A program made the translations under genes and the position numbers. A stretch of 64,000 bases of DNA from Aeromonas fluvialis (GTDB lineage: Bacteria > Pseudomonadota > Gammaproteobacteria > Enterobacterales > Aeromonadaceae), in the NCBI RefSeq assembly GCF_000819885.1, contig NZ_CDBO01000011.1, forward strand, positions 250,958 through 314,957, read 5' to 3'. Below, in pieces: positions 9,057 through 19,647 of the stretch (positions are counted from its first letter, which is position 1; each line of letters begins with the position of its first letter). The notes under the pieces are model-generated. The model ran no database searches. It saw nothing but the letters and a program-made list of their open reading frames with translations, and had not been told where the DNA came from.

Positions 9057-9826
9057 TGTCACAGCAAACCCGAGAAGAGAGTGACCTGAAGCTCACCCTG
9101 CTCTATCAGGATGAGTGGCTGGTGGCGGTCAACAAGCCGTCCGGCCTACTGGTGCACCGCAGCTGGCTCGACAAGGCTGAGACCCGCTTCGCCATGCAGA
9201 TGACCCGGGATCTCATTGGCGGCCGCCATGTCTATCCGGTGCATCGCCTCGACCGTCCCACCTCCGGCGTGCTGCTGTTTGCGCTCGATCCGGTGATTGC
9301 CCGTGCCCTGACTGAAGCCTTTACCCAGCGTCAGGTACACAAGGAGTATCTGGCGCTGGTGCGGGGCTGGGCGCCCGAGCAGGGGGTGATCGACTACCCC
9401 CTCAAGGAGCAGCTGGACAAGATCGCCGATGCCATGAGCAACCCGGATCGCCCGGCGCAAGATGCCATCACCACCTTCCGCCGCCTGCATCAGGTCGAGC
9501 TGCCCCACGCGGTCTCCAAAAAGCACCCTACTAGCCGTTACAGCCTGGTCAGGTTGTTTCCGAAGACCGGGCGTAAACATCAATTGCGCCGCCATATGGA
9601 TCACCTGTTCCACCCCATCGTCGGGGACACTACCCACGGGGATGGCCGCCACAACCGCTTCTTTCGCGAGCACTTTGGCTGTGAACGGCTGCTGCTGGTA
9701 GCACGCACCCTGAGCTTTACCCATCCGGTACTCAAGGTACCGATGCGGATCCAGGCACCGCTCGGGCAGGATGTGCTGCGCCTGTTTGCCGCGCTGGGCT
9801 GGCCCGCCAGCGAGAGCGACTACTAA
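9053..9826 (+). CDS. truC: tRNA pseudouridine(65) synthase TruC
   Basis: The 257-residue enzyme belongs to the RluA-type pseudouridine synthases and isomerises U65 in several tRNAs. The catalytic motif HRLDRPTSGVLLFALD (Asp in HRLDR at about residue 66) is intact. TGRKHQLRRHMDHLFHPIVGD, typical of this family, is at about 174-194. Length agrees with E. coli TruC (260). It overlaps yqcC by four bases and is followed by yqcA. Confidence 0.96.
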   Translation: MMSQQTREESDLKLTLLYQDEWLVAVNKPSGLLVHRSWLDKAETRFAMQMTRDLIGGRHVYPVHRLDRPTSGVLLFALDPVIARALTEAFTQRQVHKEYLALVRGWAPEQGVIDYPLKEQLDKIADAMSNPDRPAQDAITTFRRLHQVELPHAVSKKHPTSRYSLVRLFPKTGRKHQLRRHMDHLFHPIVGDTTHGDGRHNRFFREHFGCERLLLVARTLSFTHPVLKVPMRIQAPLGQDVLRLFAALGWPASESDY

Positions 9827-9929
9827 GCGCCTGATCCTCGGCCCTGAACCGGTGGCATCTGACGCCAGCTTGCTGATAGAGTTGCTCATGAGCATTGCTC
9901 AAGATAGTGACTCAAGCAGGGAGCGGAGA

Positions 9930-10370
9930 ATGGCGCAGATCGATATCGTGGTAGGAACTGTCTACGGCGCAGCCATGCTGGTGGCCGAGACCTTGGCAGA
10001 TGAGTTGGCACGCAAGGGGCATCACTGTGCCCTGCACGAAGAAGCACGGCTGGCGGACATCGACCCCGGCCGTTTTTTATTGCTGGTCAGTGCCACCACC
10101 GGGCAGGGGGACATTCCGCCCAATCTGCAGCCCTTTGCCAGCGAGCTGGCTGACCAGACGCCCTGGCTCAAGGGGCTGCGTTATGCCCTGATTGCCATGG
10201 GCGACAGCAGCTATGACCATTTTTGTGGCGCAGGCCGTCGGCTGGACGGATGGCTGCAAGAGCTGGGGGCCACGCGAGTGATCCCCCCGCTGGAGCTGGA
10301 TGCCACCCTGCACGATGAACCCGAACAGGTGGCACTCACCTGGCTGAAAAAGTGGGATATTCAGCCCTGA
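9930..10370 (+). CDS. yqcA: Flavodoxin-like protein YqcA
   Basis: The 146-residue protein has a flavodoxin/MioC fold: GTVYGAAMLVAETLADEL at the FMN phosphate loop (T-x-Y-G-A in place of the usual T-G-N-T), VSATTGQGDIPPN for the second loop and MGDSSYDHFCGAGRRLD for the isoalloxazine loop. It is expected to bind FMN and carry electrons, possibly for a radical-SAM or similar enzyme; the partner is not known. Start at 9930 is supported by GGGAGCGGAGA; an ATG at 9888 is possible but has no ribosome-binding site. Confidence 0.93.
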   Translation: MAQIDIVVGTVYGAAMLVAETLADELARKGHHCALHEEARLADIDPGRFLLLVSATTGQGDIPPNLQPFASELADQTPWLKGLRYALIAMGDSSYDHFCGAGRRLDGWLQELGATRVIPPLELDATLHDEPEQVALTWLKKWDIQP

Positions 10371-10904
10371 GTATTCTCTGAAATAGAGTCGTATCACTCC
10401 CCTGCCCCTGAACCGGCAGGGGATGGCGATTTGCACACATGTCATCTCACTCAGCAAGGTTCCCCATTGTGATGGTCGATAGGGGGGGGAGTGAGATTTT
10501 CCCCTTTTTGCATTCCCTCGTCGTTATGGTTTTAAGCGTGCCGCAGACTCGTCGTCCAAATAAAAGTTCAATCTTGAAAGCGATCTCAGTCATGTTTTTG
10601 TCATTCAATCGTAAAATAATCACTTTGGTTCTATCGCAAATTAATTACTGGTAACGCTTTCTGGTTGTCTGTGATTGCCAAATTTGTGCTTTATTTAGGT
10701 GGTTATTGCTTGTTGTGACGGTTTTTTACTGGCTGGTGTTGTGGCGATCGTTTGCCGAGCGATTTGTCGCCATTTTGTGAGTCGCCTCATACTTGTCGTG
10801 AAAACCGCTCCCTATAATCAACCTCGGTTATCACCAACAGGATTACATGGTGATAAGAAGTTGAATATTCAGGATCACCCTCCTCACTGCGGGAAATAAG
10901 GATT
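10371..10904 (+). other. Long regulatory gap upstream of lamB
   Basis: No credible gene is present in this 534-base stretch. A hairpin with stem CCCCTGCC / GGCAGGGG at about 10399-10422 follows yqcA but has no T-run. A G-run and C-run pair (about 10482-10504) followed by T5 may end the yqcA transcript. The right half is AT-rich with several TGTGA half-sites (for example at 10670) and carries the lamB promoter listed separately. Confidence 0.6.
10776..10818 (+). promoter_or_regulatory. Candidate CRP site and sigma-70 promoter of lamB
   Basis: TGTGAGTCGCCTCATA (10776-10791) fits the CRP consensus TGTGA-N6-TCACA with one mismatch. A perfect TATAAT lies at 10813-10818 with a poor -35 (TACTTG, 17-base spacing). 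If transcription starts 7 bases after the -10, the CRP site is centred at about -41.5, the class II position. A weak -35 with a site there is what a cAMP-CRP-dependent sugar porin promoter should look like. No convincing MalT box was found. Read by eye only. Confidence 0.6.
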
Positions 10905-10910
10905 ATGACA

Positions 10911-12224
10911 ATGAAAATGAAGTGGCTCCCGATTGCAGCAGCCGTTACTGCCGCCCTGGCTTCCCAAGCCGCCTTTGCCGTAGATTTCCACGGTTACATG
11001 CGTTCTGGTGTCGGTGTCTCCAGTGATGGTGACATGCAGCCTTTGAGCAAACAAAAAGTGGGTCGTCTTGGTAATGAAGACGACACTTATGGTGAAGTTC
11101 AGCTTGGCCAAGAAGTATTCAACAAAGATGGCAAGACTTTCTATGTTGACTCCATGTTTGCCATGACTTCCGACGGTTCCAATGACTGGGAAAGTACCGG
11201 TACTGTTTGTAACTTCGATGCCGAGCAGTGCAATGGTGATTCCGACTTCGCTCTGCGTCAGTTCAACGTACAAGCCAAAGGCTTACTGAGCTTTGCTCCT
11301 GAAGCCACCCTGTGGGCCGGTAAGCGTTACTACCAACGTCACGACATCCATATCTCCGACTTCTACTACTGGAACATCTCCGGTGCTGGTGCAGGTATCG
11401 AAGGCATCCAGGCTGGCCCGGGTAAAGTCTCTTTCGCATGGGTACGCAACGATCGCAGCGCGGCTGATGTGTTCGGTCAGTACACCGAGACCAAGCCTGG
11501 TGAGTTCCAGAAAAACGAAGATCTGAACGTTAATACCCTGGATCTGCGTTATGCCGGCATCCCATTGTGGACCGATGCCTCTCTGGAACTGGGCGTGGAT
11601 TACGCACTGGTTAACGAGACCGATGATCAGGAAGCACTGAACAAAGACCCGCAAGATGGTGTCATGCTGACTGCTGAACTGACCGCAGGCATCCTCGGTG
11701 GTTTCAACAAAACCGTGCTGCAGTATGGTACCGAAGGTTACTCCAAGACCATGGCTTTCTATGGTGATGGTTCCTGGTACGGTGCTGAAGCCAAAGACGG
11801 TGCCGATGGTTTCCGTATCATCAACTGGGGCGTTCTTCCGATGGGTAACTCCTGGGAGATGGGTCACCAGCTGGTCTACGGGGTAGGTAACGAAATGTGG
11901 GATGGCAACGACAAGTGGGAAACCATGTCAGTTGTTGTTCGCCCGATGTACAAGTGGGATGACTTCAACAAGACCATCTTTGAAGGCGGTTACTACAAGG
12001 ACAACAACAAGTCCACCGATGGTTCTGAAGCAAAGGATTCTGGTTACAAGCTGACTCTGGCTCAAGCCTGGTCTGCCGGTTCCAGCTTCTGGGCCCGTCC
12101 TGAAATTCGTGTGTTTGCCTCCTACGTGGGTCTTGATGATAACGATATGGCTGGTAAGCCTTTCGATAGTAAATCATCAAAAGACACTTGGAACTATGGT
12201 GTTCAAGCAGAAGCTTGGTGGTAA
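10911..12224 (+). CDS. lamB: Maltoporin LamB
   Basis: The 437-residue precursor has a signal peptide [23 protein letters not shown] followed by [17 protein letters not shown], the typical mature N-terminus of LamB. The rest is aromatic- and glycine-rich outer-membrane barrel sequence ending in W (QAEAWW). A Cys pair (CNFDAEQC) matches the conserved loop-1 disulphide region. It forms a trimeric channel for maltose and maltodextrins. The start at 10911 is preferred over 10905 because TAAGGA is then 8 bases upstream rather than 2. malM follows after a terminator-like hairpin. Confidence 0.96.
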   Translation: MKMKWLPIAAAVTAALASQAAFAVDFHGYMRSGVGVSSDGDMQPLSKQKVGRLGNEDDTYGEVQLGQEVFNKDGKTFYVDSMFAMTSDGSNDWESTGTVCNFDAEQCNGDSDFALRQFNVQAKGLLSFAPEATLWAGKRYYQRHDIHISDFYYWNISGAGAGIEGIQAGPGKVSFAWVRNDRSAADVFGQYTETKPGEFQKNEDLNVNTLDLRYAGIPLWTDASLELGVDYALVNETDDQEALNKDPQDGVMLTAELTAGILGGFNKTVLQYGTEGYSKTMAFYGDGSWYGAEAKDGADGFRIINWGVLPMGNSWEMGHQLVYGVGNEMWDGNDKWETMSVVVRPMYKWDDFNKTIFEGGYYKDNNKSTDGSEAKDSGYKLTLAQAWSAGSSFWARPEIRVFASYVGLDDNDMAGKPFDSKSSKDTWNYGVQAEAWW

Positions 12225-12248
12225 GCAAAAATTTAAGTTAAGTTAGTC

Positions 12249-12276
12249 ACTGCCCCCTTATGGGGGCAGTTTTGTT
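12249..12276 (+). terminator. Terminator-like hairpin between lamB and malM
   Basis: ACTGCCCCC TTAT GGGGGCAGT is followed by TTTTGTTT. It probably lowers malM expression relative to lamB rather than fully separating the genes. Confidence 0.85.
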
Positions 12277-12315
12277 TCGCCGGATCACGGCCACCGGATG
12301 ATGGAGATAAGAAAA

Positions 12316-13281
12316 ATGAAACGGGTAAAGATGTCTACTGCAGCCGTAATCACTGCGCTATTAACCGGTTGTGCCGGAAACATGATCGTTCCTCTGCAAG
12401 AACATGGCGCGATTCTGAGCGATGCCGCTCAAGCCAAGCAAGCGTTGGCCAAAGCCTCAAGCTGCTGTGTGGCGTTTAAAGATTTCAGTTATGCCCCCTT
12501 GCCTGAAGGTGAGACCTTGCTGGCCATCGATGGCAAGCAACCCACTTTTCAGTTTGATGAGGGGATGAGTTACTTTGCGGCTTATCGCCTGCCGGTCAAC
12601 ACCGGCAATCTGGCGATCAGCCTGGCATCACAGGTGAGCAAAACCGTGATGGTGCCCAAAGTCATTATGCTGGATGCCGAGTTCAAGGTGACTCGCGTAC
12701 TGGGTGAGTCAGTATTCAGTTATCAGCCTGCTCACTTGCTCGATAACGACCGTATAGAAGGGCGTCTCTTTGTTGACCGCAGCATGCCGGGCAATCCGGC
12801 CAGCGAAACATATATGATCGTTTATGCGCCCGCGGATCAGCTCTCAGGCAGCACCACAATTTTGCATCCATCAAAAGCTTTTGCTCGTGCTAATGGCACC
12901 GTTGAGCCTGATATCAAGGATCCGGTGATCCCGCACTCGCCGTGGGGCTTGCTGCAGATCAAAGTAAAAGATATGGCTAAAGGAAGTGGTCTTGAAGCGG
13001 TATTCAAACCCGAATATGCCGACAAGGTGGCCATGAGCCAGGGTCAGCAGGTCGCCGAGATAGCGACGGCTGCAGCCGTTACTACGACGGCAACAGTCGC
13101 AGCTAAACCGGCGCCAGCCATGCTGAGTGAAACTGAAACCTTCTATCAGAGCCAGATCGAAAAAGCGGTCAAGGCGGGGGATATCGACAAGGCGATGAAG
13201 CTGGTGAACGAGGCCGAACGGGCCGGTTCAACCAAGGCAAAAACCGTGTTTGTCGATGCGGTGAAGCGCTCGCAAAAATAA
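12316..13281 (+). CDS. malM: Maltose operon protein MalM, predicted lipoprotein
   Basis: The 321-residue product aligns with MalM: FKDFSYAPLPEG, the PVNTGNLAISLASQVSKTVMVPKVIMLDAEF region, LHPSKAFARANGTVEPDIKDPVIPHSPWGLLQIKVK, and the C-terminal SQIEKAVKAGDIDKAMKLVNEAERAGSTKAKTVF. MalM is a periplasmic protein of unclear function tied to maltodextrin uptake. Here the N-terminus MKRVKMSTAAVITALLTGC ends in a lipobox (LTGC), so it is likely lipid-anchored, unlike the soluble E. coli protein. Start 12316 is chosen from GGAGATAAG upstream; ATG codons at 12298 and 12301 have no suitable site. Confidence 0.92.
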   Translation: MKRVKMSTAAVITALLTGCAGNMIVPLQEHGAILSDAAQAKQALAKASSCCVAFKDFSYAPLPEGETLLAIDGKQPTFQFDEGMSYFAAYRLPVNTGNLAISLASQVSKTVMVPKVIMLDAEFKVTRVLGESVFSYQPAHLLDNDRIEGRLFVDRSMPGNPASETYMIVYAPADQLSGSTTILHPSKAFARANGTVEPDIKDPVIPHSPWGLLQIKVKDMAKGSGLEAVFKPEYADKVAMSQGQQVAEIATAAAVTTTATVAAKPAPAMLSETETFYQSQIEKAVKAGDIDKAMKLVNEAERAGSTKAKTVFVDAVKRSQK

Positions 13282-13316
13282 CCTAATATCGGCCTTTGCT
13301 GGTCAGATATATTTAT

Positions 13317-13346
13317 TGAGGCCTCCCTTGTTGGAGGCCTTTTTAA
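13317..13346 (+). terminator. Terminator of lamB-malM
   Basis: The stem AGGCCTCC / GGAGGCCT with a short loop is followed by TTTTTAAT. Confidence 0.88.
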
Positions 13347-15127
<1,781 letters not shown>

Positions 15128-15156
15128 TCCTGTTGCCTGCATAGCAGAGTTCTTGA

Positions 15157-15186
15157 AGAGGGAGGCGCAAGCCTCCCTCTTGCTAT
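15157..15186 (+). terminator. Terminator of ptsG
   Basis: AGAGGGAGGC GCAA GCCTCCCTCT forms a perfect 10-pair stem followed by TGCTATTT. Confidence 0.85.
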
Positions 15187-15349
15187 TTGCGTGAGCCTGC
15201 CTTGGCGGTACGGCTTGGATAGCCGAAGCAATTGGTTTGCCTGGGATGTGGTTTGCAGGAGCCCAGCTCCGGCTAGGATGGATACATAGCGTGTGTGGCT
15301 CACTGTATTGAACCGCTTTTTCGCAAATTAAGGGCTTAACGTGTCTGCC

Positions 15350-15379
15350 AATAAAAAGAGCGCCACCCGGGCGCTCCTT
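15350..15379 (-). terminator. Terminator of the DUF3461 gene
   Basis: On the minus strand GAGCGCCC GGGT GGCGCTC is followed by TTTTTAT, 20 bases after the DUF3461 stop. Confidence 0.87.
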
Positions 15380-15397
15380 TGTTGGAAGTGGAGGGGG

Positions 15398-15781
15398 TTA
15401 GAGTTTCTCCAGATCCCGCTCGATTTCGCTGATCTTGTTCTGCACCACTTTTTCCAGATGGCGCAGGTCGCGCAGGATCTTCTGCTTGATGTCCGGGTCG
15501 GCCTGCAGATGGACGCCCTGGGTCAGGTTGTCGAGCTCATCCACCACATACTTGAGGTTGGCGTTGATCTCGGTGACATCCTTGTACTCATGGGTGCCCG
15601 AATTGACCAGCATGGTCTTGCGCTGGCGGGGATACTTGAATTTGACACTCTTGGCGAAGAACTCGCCCTTCTGCTTCTTGAAGTAGATCTTGAGGATGTC
15701 GTGGTTGGCCTCCTGGCGCAGGGTATAGCTATCCACTGAGGTGGGTTCCTGGATCCCCAGGCTCTTGAGATTCTCGTACAT
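15398..15781 (-). CDS. DUF3461 family protein
   Basis: The 127-residue soluble protein matches DUF3461 over its length: [51 protein letters not shown], and a C-terminal helix [22 protein letters not shown] with coiled-coil heptads. The family is found in gammaproteobacteria and has no assigned function. It lies downstream of dapD, but a strong hairpin between them suggests a separate transcript. Confidence 0.9.
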   Translation of the reverse strand: MYENLKSLGIQEPTSVDSYTLRQEANHDILKIYFKKQKGEFFAKSVKFKYPRQRKTMLVNSGTHEYKDVTEINANLKYVVDELDNLTQGVHLQADPDIKQKILRDLRHLEKVVQNKISEIERDLEKL

Positions 15782-15866
15782 CGGGCTTCCTCGGTGTGAA
15801 ACGATCCTGTCATCTCTATCTTAACCGAAGCCTCATGGCTTGCCTGTGACAGGGGCGCCAAAATCA

Positions 15867-15890
15867 AAAGGGCGCCATCAGGCGCCCTTT
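15867..15890. terminator. Terminator of dapD
   Basis: AAAGGGCGCC ATCA GGCGCCCTTT is a perfect hairpin located 20 bases past the dapD stop on the minus strand; the stem's own A/T ends serve both directions. Confidence 0.83.
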
Positions 15891-15909
15891 GAAATCACAG
15901 CAAAACCGC

Positions 15910-16737
15910 TTACTCGTCGATGGAACGCAGCAGGGCGTTGATGCCGACCTTGGCACGGGTCTTGGCATCGACCTTCTTGACGATCACCGCTGCATAGAGG
16001 CTGTACTTGCCGCACTTGGAGGGCAGAGAGCCGGAGACGACCACGGAACCAGCCGGTACGCGGCCGTAGTGGATCTCGCCGGTTTCACGATCATAGATAC
16101 GAGTGGACTGGCCGATAAAGACCCCCATGGAGATGACGGAACCCTCTTCGACGATCACCCCTTCAACCACTTCGGAGCGGGCACCGATAAAGCAGTTGTC
16201 TTCGATGATGGTCGGGTTGGCCTGCAGCGGCTCCAGCACGCCGCCGATGCCGACGCCGCCGGAGAGGTGAACGTTCTTGCCGATCTGGGCGCAGGAACCG
16301 ACGGTGGCCCAGGTATCGACCATGGTGCCTTCATCAACGAAGGCGCCGATGTTGACATAGGAGGGCATCAGCACGGTATTTGGCGCAATGAAGGAGCCTT
16401 TGCGGGCGGTCGCTGGCGGTACTACGCGTACACCGGCGGCCTTGAACTGCTCTTCGGTGTAGTTGGAGAACTTGAGGGGAACCTTATCGTAGTACTGGGC
16501 GTCATCGCCCTTGATGATGCCGTTGTCGTTGATACGAAACGAGAGCAGTACCGCTTTCTTCAACCACTGATGGACAACCCACTCACCGGCGATTTTCTCG
16601 GCAACACGGGCCTTGCCGGAGTCCAGCAGCTCGATGACTTGCAGGATGGCGGATTTGGTAGCACTGTCCACAGCGCTTGGGGTAATGGTGTCGCGGCGCT
16701 CGAAGGCCGCTTCAATGATCTGTTGCAACTCGGTCAT
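15910..16737 (-). CDS. dapD: 2,3,4,5-tetrahydropyridine-2,6-dicarboxylate N-succinyltransferase
   Basis: The 275-residue enzyme (274 in E. coli) transfers succinyl from succinyl-CoA to tetrahydrodipicolinate in lysine and diaminopimelate synthesis. After an N-terminal helical part ([20 protein letters not shown]), hexapeptide repeats of a left-handed beta-helix run from about residue 105 to 240 ([40 protein letters not shown]). Its order after glnD and map on the same strand is the usual one (map-glnD-dapD). Confidence 0.98.
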   Translation of the reverse strand: MTELQQIIEAAFERRDTITPSAVDSATKSAILQVIELLDSGKARVAEKIAGEWVVHQWLKKAVLLSFRINDNGIIKGDDAQYYDKVPLKFSNYTEEQFKAAGVRVVPPATARKGSFIAPNTVLMPSYVNIGAFVDEGTMVDTWATVGSCAQIGKNVHLSGGVGIGGVLEPLQANPTIIEDNCFIGARSEVVEGVIVEEGSVISMGVFIGQSTRIYDRETGEIHYGRVPAGSVVVSGSLPSKCGKYSLYAAVIVKKVDAKTRAKVGINALLRSIDE

Positions 16738-16911
16738 GACAGGTTTCCTTTAAAAAATTCTGTCTGTTGTATCACACTTTTCCGACTGTTTTTAAGGGGG
16801 GGATCGGAATTCTTCCGGCCAGCGGCCATTTCTTCGCCCTGTGTGCGCCAACCATTTGTTTGGCATGGCAAAAAACGCCAGACAATCAGTGTCTTTCGAA
16901 ACACTTTTCGC

Positions 16912-19560
16912 TTAATCCAGCACCGAGTGCTGGGGGTTGAGCTGGTGCACCAGCCGCTCTTCCAGCTGCTGTTGCTGCTCGGCGGTCAATGGCTCGCCAT
17001 CCAGGCTGGTCAGGCTGAAAAAGTCCTCGACCCGTTCGCCGAAAGTGGCGATCTTGGCAGCGTGCAGCGACAGACCGCACTGCTGGAACACGGCCCCGAT
17101 CCGTGCCAGCAGGCCCGGGGTATCGAGGGCGGTCAGCTCCATCAGGGTGTAGCGGCTCTCCCCTTTATGGGGTGAGGAGCGGGGCAGAAAAACGACCCGG
17201 GTCGGCACGCTGAACTGGCGGTGGCGCCGTGACAGCGGCTTGTTGCGCAGTACCAGCTTGCCCGGCTCCTGCAACGCCTTCTCCAATGCCTTCTTGATGG
17301 TGGCTGTGCGGTTGGGGCTAATTGGGTCACCGTTTGGCTCCAGCACCACGAAGGTATCGAGCACATAGTTGCTGCGCGAGTTCATGATCTGGGCGTCGTG
17401 GATATTGAGGTTCTTCTGATCCAGCGCGGAAGCGACGGTGGCAAACAGATTCGGGGTATCGCGGCAGTAGATAAACACCTCGCTGCCGCCACGGGTCGGG
17501 TGTTTGCCGATGATCACCAGCGGTGCCGGGTTATCGCCGTGCTCGATGATGTGGCGACAGTGCCAGGCGATCTGTTCCGGGCTGTGGCGCAGGAAGTAAT
17601 CGGCCTTGAAATCGGCCCAGAGCTGGTTGATAGCCTCTTCCGATACATCCCGCTGCGCCATGAACTGCTTGGCCTGACGCTGGTTTTCACGAATGCGCAG
17701 CCGCATGTCGGGCGGATTCTCCAGACCCTGGCGCAGCGCCTTCTGGGTGGCGAAGTAGAGCTCGCGCAGCAGGGTGCCCTTCCAGTCGTTCCACAGGGTG
17801 TCGTTGGTGGCGCAGATATCGGCCACGGTGAGGCAGTAGAGCAGGTCGAGGTGCTGCTCGTCGCGCACCTTGTGGGCAAAATCGGTGACCACGTCGGGAT
17901 CATAGATGTCGCGGCGCTGGGCGGTGACCGACATCAGCAGATGATGGCGCACCAGCCAGGCGACCAGCCGGCTCTCGTAGCGATCCAGACCATGCAACTG
18001 GCAGAACTCCAGCGCATCGACGGCACCGAGCTCCGAGTGATCGCCGCGCCGCCCCTTGGCGATGTCATGGAACAGGGCGGCGATGCTGAGCAGCTCCGGT
18101 TTGCGCAGCCGGGTGAAGACCTCGTGGCAGAGCGGGTGGCTCTGACGGTTGGCCGGATTGGGGAACTGATGAATGTTCTTGAGCAGCCGATGGGTGTGCT
18201 CATCGACAGTGTAGGCGTGGAACATGTCGAACTGCATCTGGCCGACAATAAGGTTCCATTGCGGCAGGTAGGCGGCCAGGATGCCGTATTTGTGCATCAG
18301 GGTGAGCGGCAGGCCGATGCCGTTGGGGTGGCGCAGCAGCGCCACGAACAGGCGACGGCACTCCGGCAACTCCTGCAGCCAGCAGTTGAGCTTGCGGCGC
18401 GCCTCGCGCAATTGGCGCAGGGTGGCCGAGTGGATGCCGGCTATCTCGGGATGTTGGGCCATCTGATAGAAGAGGCGCAAAATGGCGACCGGTTCACGGC
18501 TAAACAGCTCCGCATCCACCGCATCGATGAGGCGGCCACGGAGCTGGAACTCGTCACAGAGGCGACGCACATCCATGGCACTGTTGCCGAGGATCGCCTC
18601 GTCAAACAGCTGCAGCAGCATTTCGTTGAGCTCGGAGACCCGCCGCACCGTTTGGTAGAAGCGCTTCATCATCTGCTCGACCGGGGTGTTGCCTTCCCCC
18701 TCGAACCCCAGCATCTGGGCCACGGTGCGCTGGCGATCGAACAGCAGGCGGTTGTCCCCCTTGTTGATGGCCATGTGCAGGGCAAAGCGCACCTTCCAGA
18801 GGAAGTTCTGGCAGTCGAGCAGCTCGCGGTACTCGGCGCGGTTGAGAAAGCCGTGGCTGGTCATCTCGAACAGGGTGGTGGCGCCGAAGTGGCGACGGGC
18901 GACCCAGGCGAGGGTTTGAATATCGCGCAGGCCGCCCGGATTGCTCTTGAGGTCGGGTTCCAGCGTGTAGGCGGTGCCGAGAAACTGCTGGTGACGCTCT
19001 GCCTGCTCCTGTCGTTTGGCGCGAAAGAAGGCTTCGCTCGGCCAGAAGTGCTGGGGGCCAGTGGCCTCCTTGAGCTGCTGGAAGCCCCCCTCGCGGCCGG
19101 TGATATAGCGCGCCTCGATGAGGTTGGTGGCCACCGTGATGTCGGCCTGGCCCTGCTCGATGCACTCCGCCACGTTGCGTACCGCCTGGCCCACTTCCAG
19201 CTTGAGATCCCACAGCAAGGTGATGAACTCGCCAATGCGTAGCCCCAGCACCTCGTCCAGTTCGTCGCCGTCATAGAGGATCAGCAGGTCGATGTCGGAG
19301 TGGGGGTGCAGCTCGCCGCGGCCATAGCCTCCTACAGCAATCAGCGTGAGATCCGTCTTGTCGAAGCCAAACTTCTGCCACAGCCGGGTCAGCAGCTGGT
19401 CCATATATTCGGAGCGGGTAGCGACCAGCTCGATGATGTTGTCACCGGCATCGAAACGGGCGTGCAGCCAGCCGAGAAAGCGGCTCAGGTACTCTTTGCA
19501 GTTGTCGCGGGTGAGTAGATCGTCGGGTAACAGATGGGGGGAAATCAGGCTGGCGTCCAT
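16912..19560 (-). CDS. glnD: PII uridylyltransferase / uridylyl-removing enzyme GlnD
   Basis: The 882-residue sensor of nitrogen status (890 in E. coli) modifies and demodifies PII proteins according to glutamine. The nucleotidyltransferase motif GGYGRGELHPHSDIDLLIL is at about 77-95 (both catalytic Asp present). The HD hydrolase motif FHDIAKGRRGDHSE is at about 497-510. Two ACT domains follow (RGGSEVFIYCRDTPNLFATVA near 688 and RYTLMELTALDTPGLLARIGAVF near 802). All domains are intact. It sits between map and dapD. Confidence 0.98.
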   Translation of the reverse strand: MDASLISPHLLPDDLLTRDNCKEYLSRFLGWLHARFDAGDNIIELVATRSEYMDQLLTRLWQKFGFDKTDLTLIAVGGYGRGELHPHSDIDLLILYDGDELDEVLGLRIGEFITLLWDLKLEVGQAVRNVAECIEQGQADITVATNLIEARYITGREGGFQQLKEATGPQHFWPSEAFFRAKRQEQAERHQQFLGTAYTLEPDLKSNPGGLRDIQTLAWVARRHFGATTLFEMTSHGFLNRAEYRELLDCQNFLWKVRFALHMAINKGDNRLLFDRQRTVAQMLGFEGEGNTPVEQMMKRFYQTVRRVSELNEMLLQLFDEAILGNSAMDVRRLCDEFQLRGRLIDAVDAELFSREPVAILRLFYQMAQHPEIAGIHSATLRQLREARRKLNCWLQELPECRRLFVALLRHPNGIGLPLTLMHKYGILAAYLPQWNLIVGQMQFDMFHAYTVDEHTHRLLKNIHQFPNPANRQSHPLCHEVFTRLRKPELLSIAALFHDIAKGRRGDHSELGAVDALEFCQLHGLDRYESRLVAWLVRHHLLMSVTAQRRDIYDPDVVTDFAHKVRDEQHLDLLYCLTVADICATNDTLWNDWKGTLLRELYFATQKALRQGLENPPDMRLRIRENQRQAKQFMAQRDVSEEAINQLWADFKADYFLRHSPEQIAWHCRHIIEHGDNPAPLVIIGKHPTRGGSEVFIYCRDTPNLFATVASALDQKNLNIHDAQIMNSRSNYVLDTFVVLEPNGDPISPNRTATIKKALEKALQEPGKLVLRNKPLSRRHRQFSVPTRVVFLPRSSPHKGESRYTLMELTALDTPGLLARIGAVFQQCGLSLHAAKIATFGERVEDFFSLTSLDGEPLTAEQQQQLEERLVHQLNPQHSVLD

Positions 19561-19604
19561 GGCATCTCACACACAAGTGGCAGGCATCTGGCTGAAACAG
19601 GCAG

Positions 19605-19642
19605 TAAAAACCCCGGCGCGTTGGGATATCAGGGCCGGGGTT
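19605..19642 (-). terminator. Terminator of map
   Basis: On the minus strand AACCCCGGC and GCCGGGGTT enclose a 16-base loop and are followed by TTT. It lies between the map stop and the glnD start. Confidence 0.75.
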
Positions 19643-19647
19643 CGATG

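Noticed and set aside
10439..10654. 71-codon frame upstream of lamB
   Set aside because: No supported start; it is within the AT-rich control region.
17398..19242. 614-codon open frame opposite glnD
   Set aside because: Antisense shadow of glnD; no family features or ribosome-binding site.
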